Shown piece after piece: positions 46,209 through 57,892 of a DNA stretch of 64,000 bases; positions within the stretch are counted from its first letter, which is position 1; each line of letters starts with the position of its first letter. The notes under the pieces were generated by a model. The model did no database searches. It worked only from the letters and a program-made list of their open reading frames with translations, and was not told the DNA's origin. Source of the DNA: Brachypterus glaber (taxonomy: Eukaryota > Arthropoda > Insecta > Coleoptera > Kateretidae). The position numbers and the translations under genes were made by a program. The DNA is taken from positions 12,107,589 through 12,171,588 of the forward strand of contig OY294048.1 of the NCBI GenBank assembly GCA_958510825.1. The letters run 5' to 3'.

Positions 46209-49200
46209 GTGGATATTTAAAACAATTTACATGAAAAAAAACAAGTTTATGAGATTTATCTTATATATATTTTAAAATTATGTCATTTTCTTAAATCAAA
46301 GGATTTTCCTTTCAAATGGATCTTGCACTCTTTTCTTGGATTTTCTTGCGCATAAAACCTTACAGATAGATGGACGTACAAATAGATGGATGGTCAGAAA
46401 AATACACAGACAAACATACAAACGAATTAAATATTATAATTTATATAAAAAACTTTGGCCCAGGGTTTTTTCTAATAGAAACTCTCAATATTCTGACAGT
46501 TCTGTTTTGTGGTAACAGAACTGTTTTAATACCAAGGTTCTCTAATTTATAATAAATTTGTTATTTGAAAGCCATCTGGTCTAAAATTCAATGCTATTCA
46601 GATTAAAGTCATCATAATATCACAAAATATTACCTAAATAAGTATCATCTTTTTCATTTCACGCAGTTTACTGTGACAATTTGCTGTTGTAGAGGTTGAA
46701 GTGACTAAATTGACACCGAAAAATACAACTAATAATGAACAGTATTGTTAGTTTATGGGATTTTTTATGGTATCACTTGTTATGTTATATACGGGTAATT
46801 CTATGAAAAAGTCGGGTAACTTTTCAGATGAATTTGAGTCACATGGTTTTTATTTTTAATTCTGTTCTTTCATAACATTTTTAATGGAAACGGGTTGGTT
46901 ATAATGTATTTAAAAAGAACAGACACGGAGATTTTTTTTTCTGCCTATCATTTTGGAATCAGCGTGTTGAGATCTATCGACATCAATTTTTGTCTTTTTT
47001 GCGACCAAGGGACTGACGACAAGGGACTGACGAATTTCGTCAGAAACAAAGAAAATTTCTGATTTAAACGAAACTGGCGTTTTTAATATCTTTACTAATT
47101 ATTCACACAAAGAAAATTTAAATTAAAATTAATCAAAAACAATTACCAATAAATTACAACAGAATTACTCACCAAGGGACACATATATTGACCGTCACCA
47201 CGTCGTGTTCTCAACACAAGCACGTCTCTAGCGCTGAATTCGAAATGACTGACTCACAACAAATGGTGTTTACTGCTAACTTTAAGTCGTTTATAGAGAA
47301 TAGACTATTAACTTTTGAGCACTGCAAAGAACCACAAATTTTGAAATTTAACATGTGCCAAGGGACTGAAGCCCGATCTTGAGTACACTACTTGATCTTG
47401 AAAAAAAGTGATAAAAATAATTTTAGAATTTAAATTAATTGATACTTAACACTTTAGAGAATATTCTTAAAAGTAAATGGAAAATGCGAAAAAATCTAAT
47501 TTTTTGAATTTAGAAGTCTATTAAAAACAAACGAATAAAGATATTTGAAATCCGCTTTTGATGTTGTTAGAGCCCTATTAATAGAGAAGCAATTCACTGC
47601 AAAACAGAAATTAATTAGAACTTAATTATTTTTACTATAGGCAACAAAACCACTATGTGCTATATCTCAAGTAAACGAGCTAGTCGGGAAAAACGGAAAA
47701 AGGTTCCGAAATCAGCGCATCAAATATAGTCAGACCCAACAAAAGCTTCCCGGAAAATAAAAAAAAGCTTTTTCTGTAGAGCAGTGTTATCATTCTAGCG
47801 AAAAACTGATAAAATATTTGGACGAAATATAAAAAAGTGATAAAATTAAATCTCAAAAATATGTGCATACTTACATGTAAAAGGTGAATATTCGTTTGAC
47901 TTTTATATTCTGCTTTAAAAAATATTACATGATTCATAAATGAAATGAAACGAAGTAAATTTTATATGACAAATAAATATGACCTATTTTTCAGTCAGTG
48001 ATCTAATAATTTCAATTCGGGGTGTATATTTTCAGTGGCGTTTCAAGGGTGGATTTCAGGAAAAGTTTACCTGTTTACAGTTTCTAACGAATTTATAAAA
48101 AACAGTTTTTTTTCTTAAATAATGAATAAATAAATAAATAATATATAAAGTTATAATAGTTATTTATGGTACTAGTGGGCAATATCGGTTTACCCATGAG
48201 TGCCATACAAGGTTTTATCCAATAAAGCTTAGGAATTCACATTTTTATTAAAAAAGTTCAAACCGAATCTGGCCTCAGAATATTTCTATTACCTAAGTTT
48301 TCTGAGAAAAATGAGATAAAAAAATTAAAAAATCATTATTTTATCCCTCTTTTGTTCTAAAATCATGGGAGATAAAAATATTCCGAGGACCAATTTAGAT
48401 TCCCAAATACCCAACTTAAAACATGAAAACTTTAAATTCATAGATAGAATAAATAGGGATATTATGAAAAAAAATATTTAAAAAAAATGGACAATGTGAC
48501 AAAACTAAGTAGGGGTGGATGGTAAGGAGAAGGGTGCATAAGGGGACAAGCTTATCGCCACGTACTCATGCTAAAAATTGTCAAAAATCATTACTAGGGG
48601 GGAAAAAATGAACTAAAAAAATGTTACGTAATATGGTTCTTATGTAATAAAGTAACATTTTTATGATGTAGAACCATTAAAAAAGAAAAAAAATACACAA
48701 TATTTTGTTTTATAAATAACTTTTAAATTGGCATAATTACCTGTACTAAAATTTAAAAAATAATACGTGTTGAATTTTTTTCAAGGTCTAATTTGGATTC
48801 TGCGCCTTTAAATTGATAAGAAAAATATATTTTTTGGGCTCGGGAAAAAGTTTACACTGTGAACTTTAATTTTGTTTCTTTTTCATTTATTTACTTTTTA
48901 CGAACAAACTAAGCAAAATAAAAAAAATATTTGTATGAATATTTTGTAGAGAATTTTATAATCTACAAATTAAGGCTTATAAAATTTATATACAGATTTG
49001 ATAGTTTTGCCACAAAAGAGCAATTAAGTAAACTCTGCACTTTCATTTTAAGCTTTTTATTTTTTTTCGCGTACTTACTTTGACAGTAGGTCCTTTGCAT
49101 ATATATTTTTAAGTTCCTCGTATTTTTTTTAATATACCCTAAAATTTTGAAAATCCTACTCTTTTTTTTAAGATTTTGAAAAAAAGCGTCATTACTTCCT

Positions 49201-49545
49201 GGACTTATATCTCGAAAATTTTAGGTGCTGAAATTTTTCTAAGGTCAGTTCGGTTTCTACGCCCAAGAATTAGTAAGAAAAATTTACTTTCCGATCGGGA
49301 TATATTGGATAAAGTAAATCTGTTATAAGTTTTAATCAGTATTTCAAGGGGGTTATATGGGTGATTTTCATATAAGTGTTTGATCTTTGTCCCTAAGAAT
49401 TTTAGTATGCACACAAGAATATAATTTTAATGTTTTCTACTCAAAATTTAGACGTAATTTCTGTCCTAGAAAAAAAAACATTAAAAAGATCCGGTTGGCA
49501 ATAAACCTTTTTCTATCATTTTGAATGTCAATATCGTCATTCCGG
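46209..49545. other. Intergenic AT-rich stretch
   Basis: No gene found. It includes a GATGGACGTACAAATAGATGG patch (46370), a CAAGGGACTGACGA doublet (47003-47040) and two diverged copies of a module reading GGTC..TTTGGATTCTGCGCC / GGTC..TTCGGTTTCTACGCC (about 48784 and 49241). Confidence 0.5.
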
Positions 49546-50049
49546 TAAAGACCACTTTATACGGAGCAATTTGTACGCAAGTTTGATGCTATGCAAGTTT
49601 GCTGCCAGATATAGTATGAGGACAATTGGACATTGATTTGCCTTTTCACGGAGCAAGTTGTACGCAAGTTTGGTGCTGCCAATCAGACAATTTTGACGTG
49701 TCTCTGCGTTTGTTGACAAAAACATAACCTAGCATTTATTTTTTTAAGGAAGTTTTTTAGTTAGACAGACCGACCTATTATTAATAATAATAATTATTAA
49801 CATGTGCAGTTGCTACTATATTAGTAAAATGAAATCGATTTGGTAACTTTTTTTCCAGGTTGGTACCACGAAAATAACCATAAAACTTGCGTGAAAATCG
49901 TCGAAAAATAGAACATGTTCTAAATAATTTAATGGCATGAAAATGGCCTCAAACTTGCCTGAAGGCATGCGCAGTGACTGAATCATTCTTGCAACAAACA
50001 TGCATAGCATCAAACTTGCACACAAATTGCTCCGTGTAAAGTGGCTTTA
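49546..50049. mobile_element. TIR element, TAAAGACCACTTTATACGGA type
   Basis: TAAAGACCACTTTATACGGA left, mirrored by CCGTGTAAAGTGGCTTTA right. GCAATTTGTACGCAAGTTTGNTGCT-like motifs recur at about 49565 and 49634 and, inverted, at 50005. Confidence 0.85.
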
Positions 50050-50280
50050 ACGGTCTCTAAGCCCAATTCTAATATAAATTGGTTAAAATAATTGCAGTAT
50101 AACTATGTTTTAGATTTTTAATAACAGTTAATCAATAAATCATATATTAAAAGTTTATTTTTTACATAAATAATTGCTTATCGAATTTTAAAGTTTGTCT
50201 CATTCCGGTAACACAGACAATATATGGTTCTAGCGACAACTACGCCTTCAAAACGACCACATTCTGCGCATCATTAATTT

Positions 50281-50866
50281 AGTTGTGTTTGTTAGTAGTA
50301 GTAGTAAATTTTTGGGTTGGCCAAAGCCGAACAACTAGGCCATTTCTGGCCCTTTTTGTCACCCCAGGCAATCCCAGCCATTTACTAATTTGAGTCCTCC
50401 TTGAACCTGCCCGTCCTTTTAATAAAGGTCAGGATATTGGCCCAGGGGAGATCTCTTAGTTCCTCTTGGTTGAGTCTTTGAGTTTCAAAGACTTGCAACC
50501 TGATCCTGTCGTATCTGACACACTCGGCTAAGTAATGAGAGGATGTTTCATCCTCTCCTCACACTGGGCATAGCTGACTCTCTAGAATCCGCATTGTTGC
50601 CAGGTGCTTCTTTAGCTTGCAGTGGCCCGTGAGGACCCCTACAAGTTGTCTGAGTGCAGTTCTTCCTTTTTCCAGCAACCAGTCGGTCTTTGATTTGCTT
50701 GGGCCAGCCAGGAAGTCCCTAGCTTGCCGGCAACCCTCGACCGCCCTCCATTGCTCCTTTAGCTTGGTATAAGCCCACTCATCGAGAGCGGTCTTTACTT
50801 GCTTCCTTGTAACACCTAATATAGGTTCCGGCCCCGTGCAGGCCATCCCTGAGTTGTGTTTGTTAG
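50281..50866 (-). mobile_element. LINE 3' end bounded by a 15-bp target duplication
   Basis: AGTTGTGTTTGTTAG occurs at 50281-50295 and 50852-50866. Between them lies a GC-richer insert whose minus strand encodes the end of an RNase H-bearing non-LTR element: GPEPILGVTRKQVKTALDEW, RQARDFLAGPSKSKTDWLL, LTGHCKLKKHL, then CPV-stop-GEDETSSHYLAECV and a tail to EDSN-stop. The interruption is a TGA where a zinc-knuckle cysteine codon is expected. The 3' end carries (TAC)n. 5'-truncated and dead. Confidence 0.9.
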
Positions 50867-51299
50867 GCATGAGGTAATTTTTTGAAACATTTGATTGGTT
50901 TAATATTTATTGAAAAACCCCTGCGTACCTGTATTCTTCGTCATTCCCGTAACGCGCTTTTTATAAGTATTACAATGTTTAAAGTAACCAATAAACTATA
51001 AAACCTTAGGTTTTAGCAGTAGTAACAAAGTTGCAAAGTTTCAAAGTTCTAGCCCTAAATTAAAAATCACTATTTCAATCAAAATTCGTCATTCCGGTGA
51101 GGCATCATTTCGGTAACAAATTTAAATTATTTTAATTGTTACCGAAACGATTTTACCGAAATGACGCAAATTATTTTTTACTTTTATATTTTCAATATGA
51201 AAGTATAGGAATACATACATGTATTTTTTTTCTAATTTTTTTTCCGATGTTTTCACTTTTCTCGACGCTTCCGAAGTTTTTAAGACTTTTGAGATAAAA

Positions 51300-51345
51300 A
51301 AATGTCTGTCGGTCTGTCAGTTTGCCTGTCTGTCGGTCTGTCTGT
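51300..51345 (+). repeat. (CTGT/CGGT) patch
   Basis: TGTCTGTCGGTCTGTCAGTT and further CTGTC words; a compact member of the dispersed CTGTC family. Confidence 0.75.
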
Positions 51346-51382
51346 TACTATGATAACATATACAAATATATCAGTAGGGTTT

Positions 51383-51640
51383 GGTAGAACATATTTATGC
51401 GCAGAAGTTTTTTATAACACATACGAAAGTCGTATAACGAATGCGCAAAAATGTTCTTTCAAAAAGTCCAAACGAAAATATACCATGCGCAGAAGTGTTT
51501 GGTAAAACAGATATATGCGTAAAAATGTTTAATAATACATTGTTGGCACCCCAAGGCATACAACAACATACTAATGCGCAAGAATGTTCTATATACTAAT
51601 ATACCATGCGCAGCAGTATTTGGTGAAACAGTATTACTAT
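51383..51640 (+). repeat. Irregular repeat of ATGCGCAGAAGTNTTTGGTA
   Basis: Variants of ATGCGCA(G/A)(A/C)A(G/A)T followed by TTTGGTNNAACA or TGTTC occur at about 51397, 51441, 51486, 51516, 51575 and 51606, unevenly spaced (30-60 bp). No known family recognised. Confidence 0.7.
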
Positions 51641-51663
51641 TCTGTTTTTTAGTAGCCCCAATT

Positions 51664-51687
51664 AAACCATCCCATCCCATCCCATCC
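51664..51687 (+). repeat. (CATCC)n
   Basis: CCATCCCATCCCATCCCATC, short microsatellite. Confidence 0.85.
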
Positions 51688-51938
51688 CCGCGGTCTAGAA
51701 GAATGACTAACTTGACAATATGTAAACTTTTTGTTTTTAATTTAAAATAAAAATATAATCAAATCTTGTTTTTTCTCAAGTGGGAAATATATGTCCCACT
51801 GATTTATCTGCGGTAAACACATCAGAGACTCTTTGAAATAATAATTTACCATCTAATTTACCATAAAAAATATTTTAACAACAGATTTAATAAAATAACA
51901 TCTGTTTTATTCCAAAAATACCCATTTTAATAAAACGC

Positions 51939-52352
51939 AATGGTAATTTCTCTGGTTATATTAGACAGGGAAAAAAGTTCTACGCAAAAAGGATAGAAGA
52001 CATACATACATTCCCACTTCCACCCAACCAAACAAATTCTGTATTTGTTCTTTGTTGAACAAATACAATATTTACTTGGCCGGGCGAAAAGTGTAACTTT
52101 ATTATTTTTATTAAAGAAATTACTGGCGCCATCTTAATTTTAGTAGAATTATCTTATTCTACAGATTCACATTAGCTATGTTTGTTCGTGCCGCTCAGTG
52201 CTACACTTTCCGGCCGACCAAATAAATACTGTATTTGTTGTATGAAAAACAAATACAGTATTTATTTGGCTGTCTGGAAAGTGTAGCACAAATGAGATAG
52301 AGATAGGGTAGACGTCTTTTGTTTCATAATTCTAGTTGTAGAGAGCTCCATT
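51939..52352 (+). mobile_element. 414-bp dispersed element, copy 2
   Basis: Same orientation and length as 1710-2123 and about 93% alike by eye. Begins AATGG and ends CCATT. Ends 429 bp before the gene B start codon. Confidence 0.88.
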
Positions 52353-52392
52353 GTTAAAATAAGCCTAACATAACGCTCTACTGTCTGCCCCC

Positions 52393-52810
52393 TAAAGGGT
52401 TAAACACTTTTCGTTTGGCACGTCAGAATTGATTGAACTATGAATTATTTTATTAAAAGAGGACACTGAGTAAATAATATTTGTTTTTCTCTATTTGTAT
52501 CTTTACCCAAACAAAAAATATGCTTGTGCTTAAAAATTTCCACTAATTTTTAACGAAAAGTGTTTCAAAAATGATTCTAAACCTGCTAAATAATTATCAA
52601 AAATAGGTCTAAATTTCAAAATACCTATATAAGTAGGAATATAGTACCCTTGGCAAATTTTTGGGTACGCTAATGCTTAAAAACAAAATACAAAGTGTTA
52701 AACACTATCTGTTTAGCACTTCAGACTTGAAATAATCAAACTGTAAACAATTTTTTCGGTAAAGCGAAAGACGTCTGTAAAATGAACTTTTTTCCCATTT
52801 GTGTCTGTGT
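52393..52810 (+). repeat. Diverged ~298-bp duplication at the gene B 5' end
   Basis: GTTAAACACTTTTCGTTTGG..GTCAGA (52398) parallels GTTAAACACTATCTGTTTAG..TTCAGA (52697), and the following TTTGTTTTTCTCTATTTGTAT parallels the start of exon 1 (TTTTTTCCCATTTGTGTCT). The upstream copy has no ATG in place. Confidence 0.5.
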
Positions 52811-52919
52811 TGTTTTTCTGTTTATAGTTGAAATAAATTCTGATGGATCCAGAAATGACGGGGTGGTTCTATCCCGTCGTAAAAGATACGTCGCCTTTCC
52901 CGAAGGAGCCACTTTTATA
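52782..52919 (+). CDS. DM4/12-family gene B, exon 1
   Basis: ATG at 52782 opens 46 codons: a hydrophobic signal peptide (MNFFPICVCVVFLFIVEI), a short polar stretch, then LSRRKRYVAFPEGATFI, the DM4/12 N-terminal signature also found in gene A. The donor GTGAGT follows 52919 in phase 0. Gene B is transcribed away from gene A; the two start codons are about 7.9 kb apart. A 414-bp dispersed element ends 430 bp upstream. Confidence 0.85.
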
Positions 52920-53135
52920 GTGAGTTTTTATTACTTTAAATATTGATTCTAATAAAGTAGTGCATTATAGGATTTTTCCGAGGATTTTTCCACAAATTTT
53001 AGAAAATTGATTTACATGCATAAATCTTATTACTATACAGGGTTATTTGTTTTAATGGTACACCCCCGTAACGGCATAAGATATAATTTAAATTTAGAAT
53101 ATATAATACCACACAACATATATATTATTGGAATA

Positions 53136-53841
53136 TACAGAGCGGTCCAAAAGTCACACCCCCCTCTAAACTTTTTAACGAGTTAAGATCGACTTTTTAT
53201 CGAAATTTAGAACTTTTAAATAAGACAACTTAAACTATCCTTTTGCATATACTTGATACTTTCAGCTCTTGAAATATGGGCTTTTTCTTATTTATGGGCA
53301 GGGGGACATTTTTTTAAATATAAAGTGGGGCCGTGTAATACATAATTTTATAGATTATAAAATTCTTCATTCAACTATATATTTTTTATTTTTTTTAACT
53401 TTTTTTTTGGGTTTGAAATAGGGTTAAAAATGGGTATTTTTGTCAAAACTTCTCTAAAAAATCAAACAATTTTTTAAAAATGACTAATTTCATGATAAAA
53501 AAACGTAAATTATACTTTTTAACTAATTTTAATTGACAAATAAAAATTTACAAAAAAAAATAGCACAAAAAATTAAAAAATTAAAAATCTTAAAAAAATT
53601 GTTTAAAAAGAATAAAAAATATACAGTTCAATAGAAAATTTTATTTTCTTTAAAATGATGTATCACACGACCTCCCTTTCTGTCCCATTATGCCCTCCTG
53701 CCCACATTTTAAGAGCTGAAAGTATCAAATATATGCTAAAAGATAGTTTAAGTTGTCTTGTTTAAGATTTTTAAATTTGAAGTCGATATCTCAACTCATT
53801 CAAAAGATAAGAGGGGGGGTTTACTTTTGGACCGCTCTGTA
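53136..53841. mobile_element. TACAGAGCGGTCCAAAAGTCAC TIR element, copy 2
   Basis: TACAGAGCGGTCCAAAAGTC left, mirrored by ACTTTTGGACCGCTCTGTA right, TA on both sides. It sits inside a short tandem of ATACCACACAACATATATATT (53103-53128 and 53842-53890). In intron 1 of gene B. Confidence 0.9.
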
Positions 53842-54098
53842 TAATACCACACAACATATATATTATACCACACAACATATATATTATATGTATTATAATA
53901 TATTATATATATTATATCACACCCCAGGTCTTGTGAAAAAACATTTTTAAGTCAAAAAAAAAAAATCTGTGCGGGGGTTGATATCCACCTATTCTTATGT
54001 ATTTTGGGATGCTGAACAAGAATCTGTCATAAAAAAGACACTTCATAGGTTTGAAATTTGGTGAAAACCCTCAGGTAACGTAGGTACGTACCATTTTT

Positions 54099-54470
54099 GT
54101 AACGTACGTAACAACTATAATAACTTCTGAAAATCATATTTATTTATTTTTTTATTATCGCATATGCTTATGAGAAAGTAAATCTTCCACAAATTATGCA
54201 AACATAATTAAAAAATAAAAAATCAAATCAGATTAGCAGATTTTCATTATCATTTACTTAATTGCATAAGTGTACTTCCAAATTTTGTAACATACGAAAC
54301 TCGCACATAAGCAGCATTATCGTTATTGCCAAATGGATTATTAAATTTATACGTAACCTAAAAGATGTAAAAAATTGCATGTAAGGATTATAACCTGAAA
54401 TATAAATGAATGAACTATCGAGTATTTTTCTGAGACCTAAATTAAGGTGTCCGAATGTAACGTACGTAAC
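54099..54470. repeat. Paired GTAACGTACGTAAC words
   Basis: GTAACGTACGTAAC at 54099-54112 and 54457-54470, with TAACATACGAAAC between. The first is preceded by GTAACGTAGGTACGTACC. In intron 1 of gene B. Meaning unknown. Confidence 0.6.
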
Positions 54471-54644
54471 GACGGAAAAAAATATACTTTGAAAAAAAAA
54501 ATTATGTGATTTTTTTTAATTATATTTTTTTTTTTTGAAAATATTTTTTTTAAGTATTTGGAAAAATGCAATATGCCATTTACTGTGAATCGTATATAAC
54601 GGAATGCGCAGCATTACATATCTTCACGACTTGTTTCATTCTAG

Positions 54645-54838
54645 TTCGCGTTTTGCATGACCAACAACGTAATAGTTCCGTCTCTCTCTATTTTCACTGA
54701 AGGTGTCAACTGGGGCATCGCCTTCGACCTGCCAAATAGGACATATGTGCAGGATTTAAAGAGGAACAAGAAACAGCATTTTTTGAAGCGGAGACAAAGG
54801 AGGGATTTGTATAATGGATTTGAGACTATCATGGATTC
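54645..54838 (+). CDS. DM4/12-family gene B, exon 2
   Basis: Acceptor TCATTCTAG ends at 54644; donor GTAAGT follows 54838. Entering in phase 0, it encodes residues 47-110 and part of 111: a hydrophobic start, FTEGVNWGIAFDLPNRTYV (the family block ending in W-x-(5)-LP), then a basic cluster KRRQRRDLYNGFE. This single exon carries what gene A splits between exons 2 and 3, giving a more compact protein. Confidence 0.87.
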
Positions 54839-55332
54839 GTAAGTTACATTTTTCTTTATATACGTTTACATTTTTACATTTTTACATTTTTTTACATTTT
54901 TCTTTATATACTGGCTATTTGAACGTCCGACGTAACATACCTTAGCTCTTTAGTTTAGGTTGGATTTGTCGCCTGTTTGTTGTTTTTATGGTTATGGGAT
55001 TTTTTAATCTTTGATCTAGGTCGCATTATTTTATTTAAAATTTTTCTGTTAGGGTTTTTAGACTTAACCAACATTAAGGTAATGTATGACAAACAAATTT
55101 ATTTTACTTTCTTTACTTTCTTAGAGAAAAAAATTGGTGGGTCACTATTGCACTATATACATTGTGTTCATTTTGGGCCCCCATTACGAACGAGATCTGA
55201 CCTTCAATAAAAAGTTATTTTTTGAGTAGATGTCAAGAAAGCGTTCCCAATAGACAGTTGTTTTTTTCTTATCCAGTTTGAAAATTCATTCATGGTTCTG
55301 AACGTCTGAACTTCTTATAGTGAAGTGGTTTA

Positions 55333-55594
55333 TTATAAAATAATTAAAAAAGGCTTATAATCGACTTCACGTTAATTTTATTATTGAAAACAATTAGTGT
55401 GACCGCGGTTTCGCTATAATAGATATAGCATCTACGGACTTAAATACATATAATGGGACATCTTTAACATTCTGGTCATAAATAACACTAAGGACATTAC
55501 ACAATTAATAAATTAGGTTACAGATTAAAAATATGCATTTTCAATAATAAAATTAACGTGAAGTCGATTATAAGCCTTTTTTAATTATTTTATA
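55333..55594. mobile_element. Foldback element, 57-bp arms
   Basis: TATAAAATAATTAAAAAAGG.. with CGACTTCACGTTAATTTTAT, mirrored exactly at the right end. In intron 2 of gene B. Confidence 0.92.
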
Positions 55595-55599
55595 ACATA

Positions 55600-56750
55600 T
55601 ATTTTAGTTATTTTTACATACCTTTTTTCATGTTTGGCATTATAATAACAAACAAAAATATAACGAACACATTTCTTTGTTTTCTTTGACTTTGAGGTTA
55701 TGACTGTCAAGATATGTTTGACTGGTAGCCAATACCTGTGGGCCACTCTTGCACTAATAAAAGCGATAATTTTAATAATGCAATAGTGCTTTAAATGCTT
55801 GTATCGTGCCAAAAAGAAAACCCTCTGTTATGAGGGTGGTATGTAATGAAAGATATAGATTATTATATTTATAAAAAAAACGCAAAAACGGGCCACTCTG
55901 CACTATACGCCTCAAATAGCAGCGCGACCTCGCCGTTTATTTGGGGACTTTTAGCACCTTCATCAGGAAGGTCTAACTACATCTCTACCGATTTTCAAAA
56001 CTTTTGGACCTTTTTGAGGCAAAAAACATTCGTTGCTGGGACTATTCTATGAAGCTTGGCTTTGGTGAGTTACGTAGAGTATTTTGCGAATTAGACTTGT
56101 TTTAGACAAAACTCACGCACTACAACACACACTTTTATAGACAGGGAGTTACTCATTATCACAGTTAAATTAAGTACGCATGTCCCGCATCCGACATGCG
56201 CGAGATGAACAAATCACACGGCATTTTCAAGGCTTAAGGCCTAACTCAAATTAGTGCGATTGACTTAAAACTAACCCAGGATTATTCAAACCTAAAAAGA
56301 GTCCAAACCTAGCGACAAAACGCCAGAGTTTGGTTCACGGTTTATTTTACAAATAGCCACAGGGGTATTCTGTTTTGCTCAGAATAAAATTCATTCAATG
56401 AATGATAGAGCGTTAGAGGGATTAAAACTATTGTCCAACAAAATACTATTTTTCTTTGTGTTTTCCATTTCCCCAAAAATACCATAACGTTTTAAGGTTA
56501 AAACGTTTTAATGGCGCGCTTTCAACTTCATATGAAAGATGACCCCCACTTCAATTCCGTTCATTCGATCTAAATCGACGGAATGAAAAGTTTGGATGGA
56601 ATGGAATTGTGTAAGCGAGAAAACGGCTAAACTGTTCAAACCGGTGGCAAAAGTTTCACCGACAAAACGCAACATATATTAGTCACTCGCACAGAATTAA
56701 AGCCTTATCCCTTTTTCTAAATCATTTGGTGTGTTTTACTGCATTATTCT
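55600..56750. other. Intronic stretch of gene B, nothing recognised
   Basis: No gene seen. 56100-56340 is somewhat GC-richer and has no clear structure. Confidence 0.45.
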
Positions 56751-56899
56751 GTTGCCACTGGTGCCACTGGTGCCACTGGTGCCACTGGTTTGAACAGAAT
56801 CATCGTTTTATTGCTGACATTTGACCATTCTCGCCATTCCGACCAAACGGTCGGGAGAGGTCCGAATGAAGAGAATGACAAGTGTCAAATGTCAAACAT
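56751..56899. repeat. GGTGCCACT 9-bp tandem next to a hairpin
   Basis: Four copies of (G)GTGCCACT at 56751-56788, then mirrored TGACATTTGAC..CATTCTC / GAGAATG..GTCAAATGTCA with a GACCAAACGGTCGG centre (56815-56899). Confidence 0.75.
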
Positions 56900-57147
56900 T
56901 AAATAAAATCTAACGGTTTTCATGTGTATTCTGTATTATAATTAAAAATATCGAGGAACTTGCTGATATTAGGTATGGAAAGGACAGAAAACTTTATTGG
57001 TTTAGCAAAGAAAGTAAGTACATATACCTATAGGCTTAGTTCACACCATAGGGATAGTCCCTGCATTCCTGACATATATTTTCAGCATAGATAAGATAAG
57101 ATTTTCAAAAATTAGCCAAAATATTAGATTATTAAAACAAATATCGA

Positions 57148-57255
57148 TTTCTTCTTCTTCTTCTTCTTCTTCTTCTTCTTCTTCTTCTTCTTCTTCTTCT
57201 TCTTCTTCTTCTTCTTCTTCTTCTTCTTCTTCTTCTTCTTCTTCTTCTGCTTCTG

Positions 57256-57284
<29 letters not shown>
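57148..57284 (+). repeat. (TTC)n microsatellite
   Basis: About 45 TTC triplets with two TGC interruptions. The reverse strand reads as a lysine run in one frame, which is an artefact. Confidence 0.97.
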
Positions 57285-57286
<2 letters not shown>

Positions 57287-57792
57287 TTGGCATTATTTTG
57301 AAAATTGACATAATCGGTTTTTGTGCTTAGTTTCATTCTGTTCAAACTTTTCCTACCAGAATGATATAAAAATATAAAACTTAACCTTGTGAGAAAGTAA
57401 GTGTGGTTGAACCGTACCATTTTTAGTTTATTATTAAAAGTATAAACATTATCTATATTTACTCTCTTTCTTGATCCGACTCTGTCTCGGATTTACATTA
57501 TTCATTATTTTTCTTATTTTATTTTGTTATTTGTTTTGGAACTGACGAGCTAAATAAAACGACAAACAAGAAAAAAGCAGACAAATCAAAAAAGTTGGGA
57601 TACTAAGTTTTTTGTATGCTCTACAGGGTGTTTTCTAATACATCATCTTTTTAGCTATTGCAATGTTCTGTGGTTAATTAAGTTTTAATGATGTTGCTTG
57701 ATTAGTTTGTATTTTCCATTTTAAAGTCAATAATACCGGATTTTTTGTTTAGCGTAACCTTTTAAGTCAATTAATAGTATATTGTTATACTA

Positions 57793-57892
57793 AGAGGAAA
57801 AGTGAAGTTTTTTTTACTAGTCTGTAGAATTTACGGACGACGCGAAGCGGAGTCTTGAAACTACAGACAAGTAAAAAAAGCACTTTTCCTCT
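57793..57892. mobile_element. Hairpin MITE
   Basis: AGAGGAAAAGTGAAGTTTTT..CTAGTCTGTAG left, mirrored by CTACAGACAAGTAAAAAAAG..CACTTTTCCTCT right, with a loop rich in CG (GACGACGCGAAGCGG). Confidence 0.85.

Noticed and set aside
51302..51505. Frame rich in SVCLSVGLSV
   Set aside because: Translation of the CTGTC simple repeat; similar frames appear at every such patch.
56975..57013. Possible first coding exon (ATG, 13 codons, then GTAAGT)
   Set aside because: Good donor and open frame, but too short, no matching downstream exon found and it lies inside intron 2 of gene B.
57124..57420. Poly-lysine protein on the minus strand
   Set aside because: Translation of the (TTC)n microsatellite; no conserved flank.
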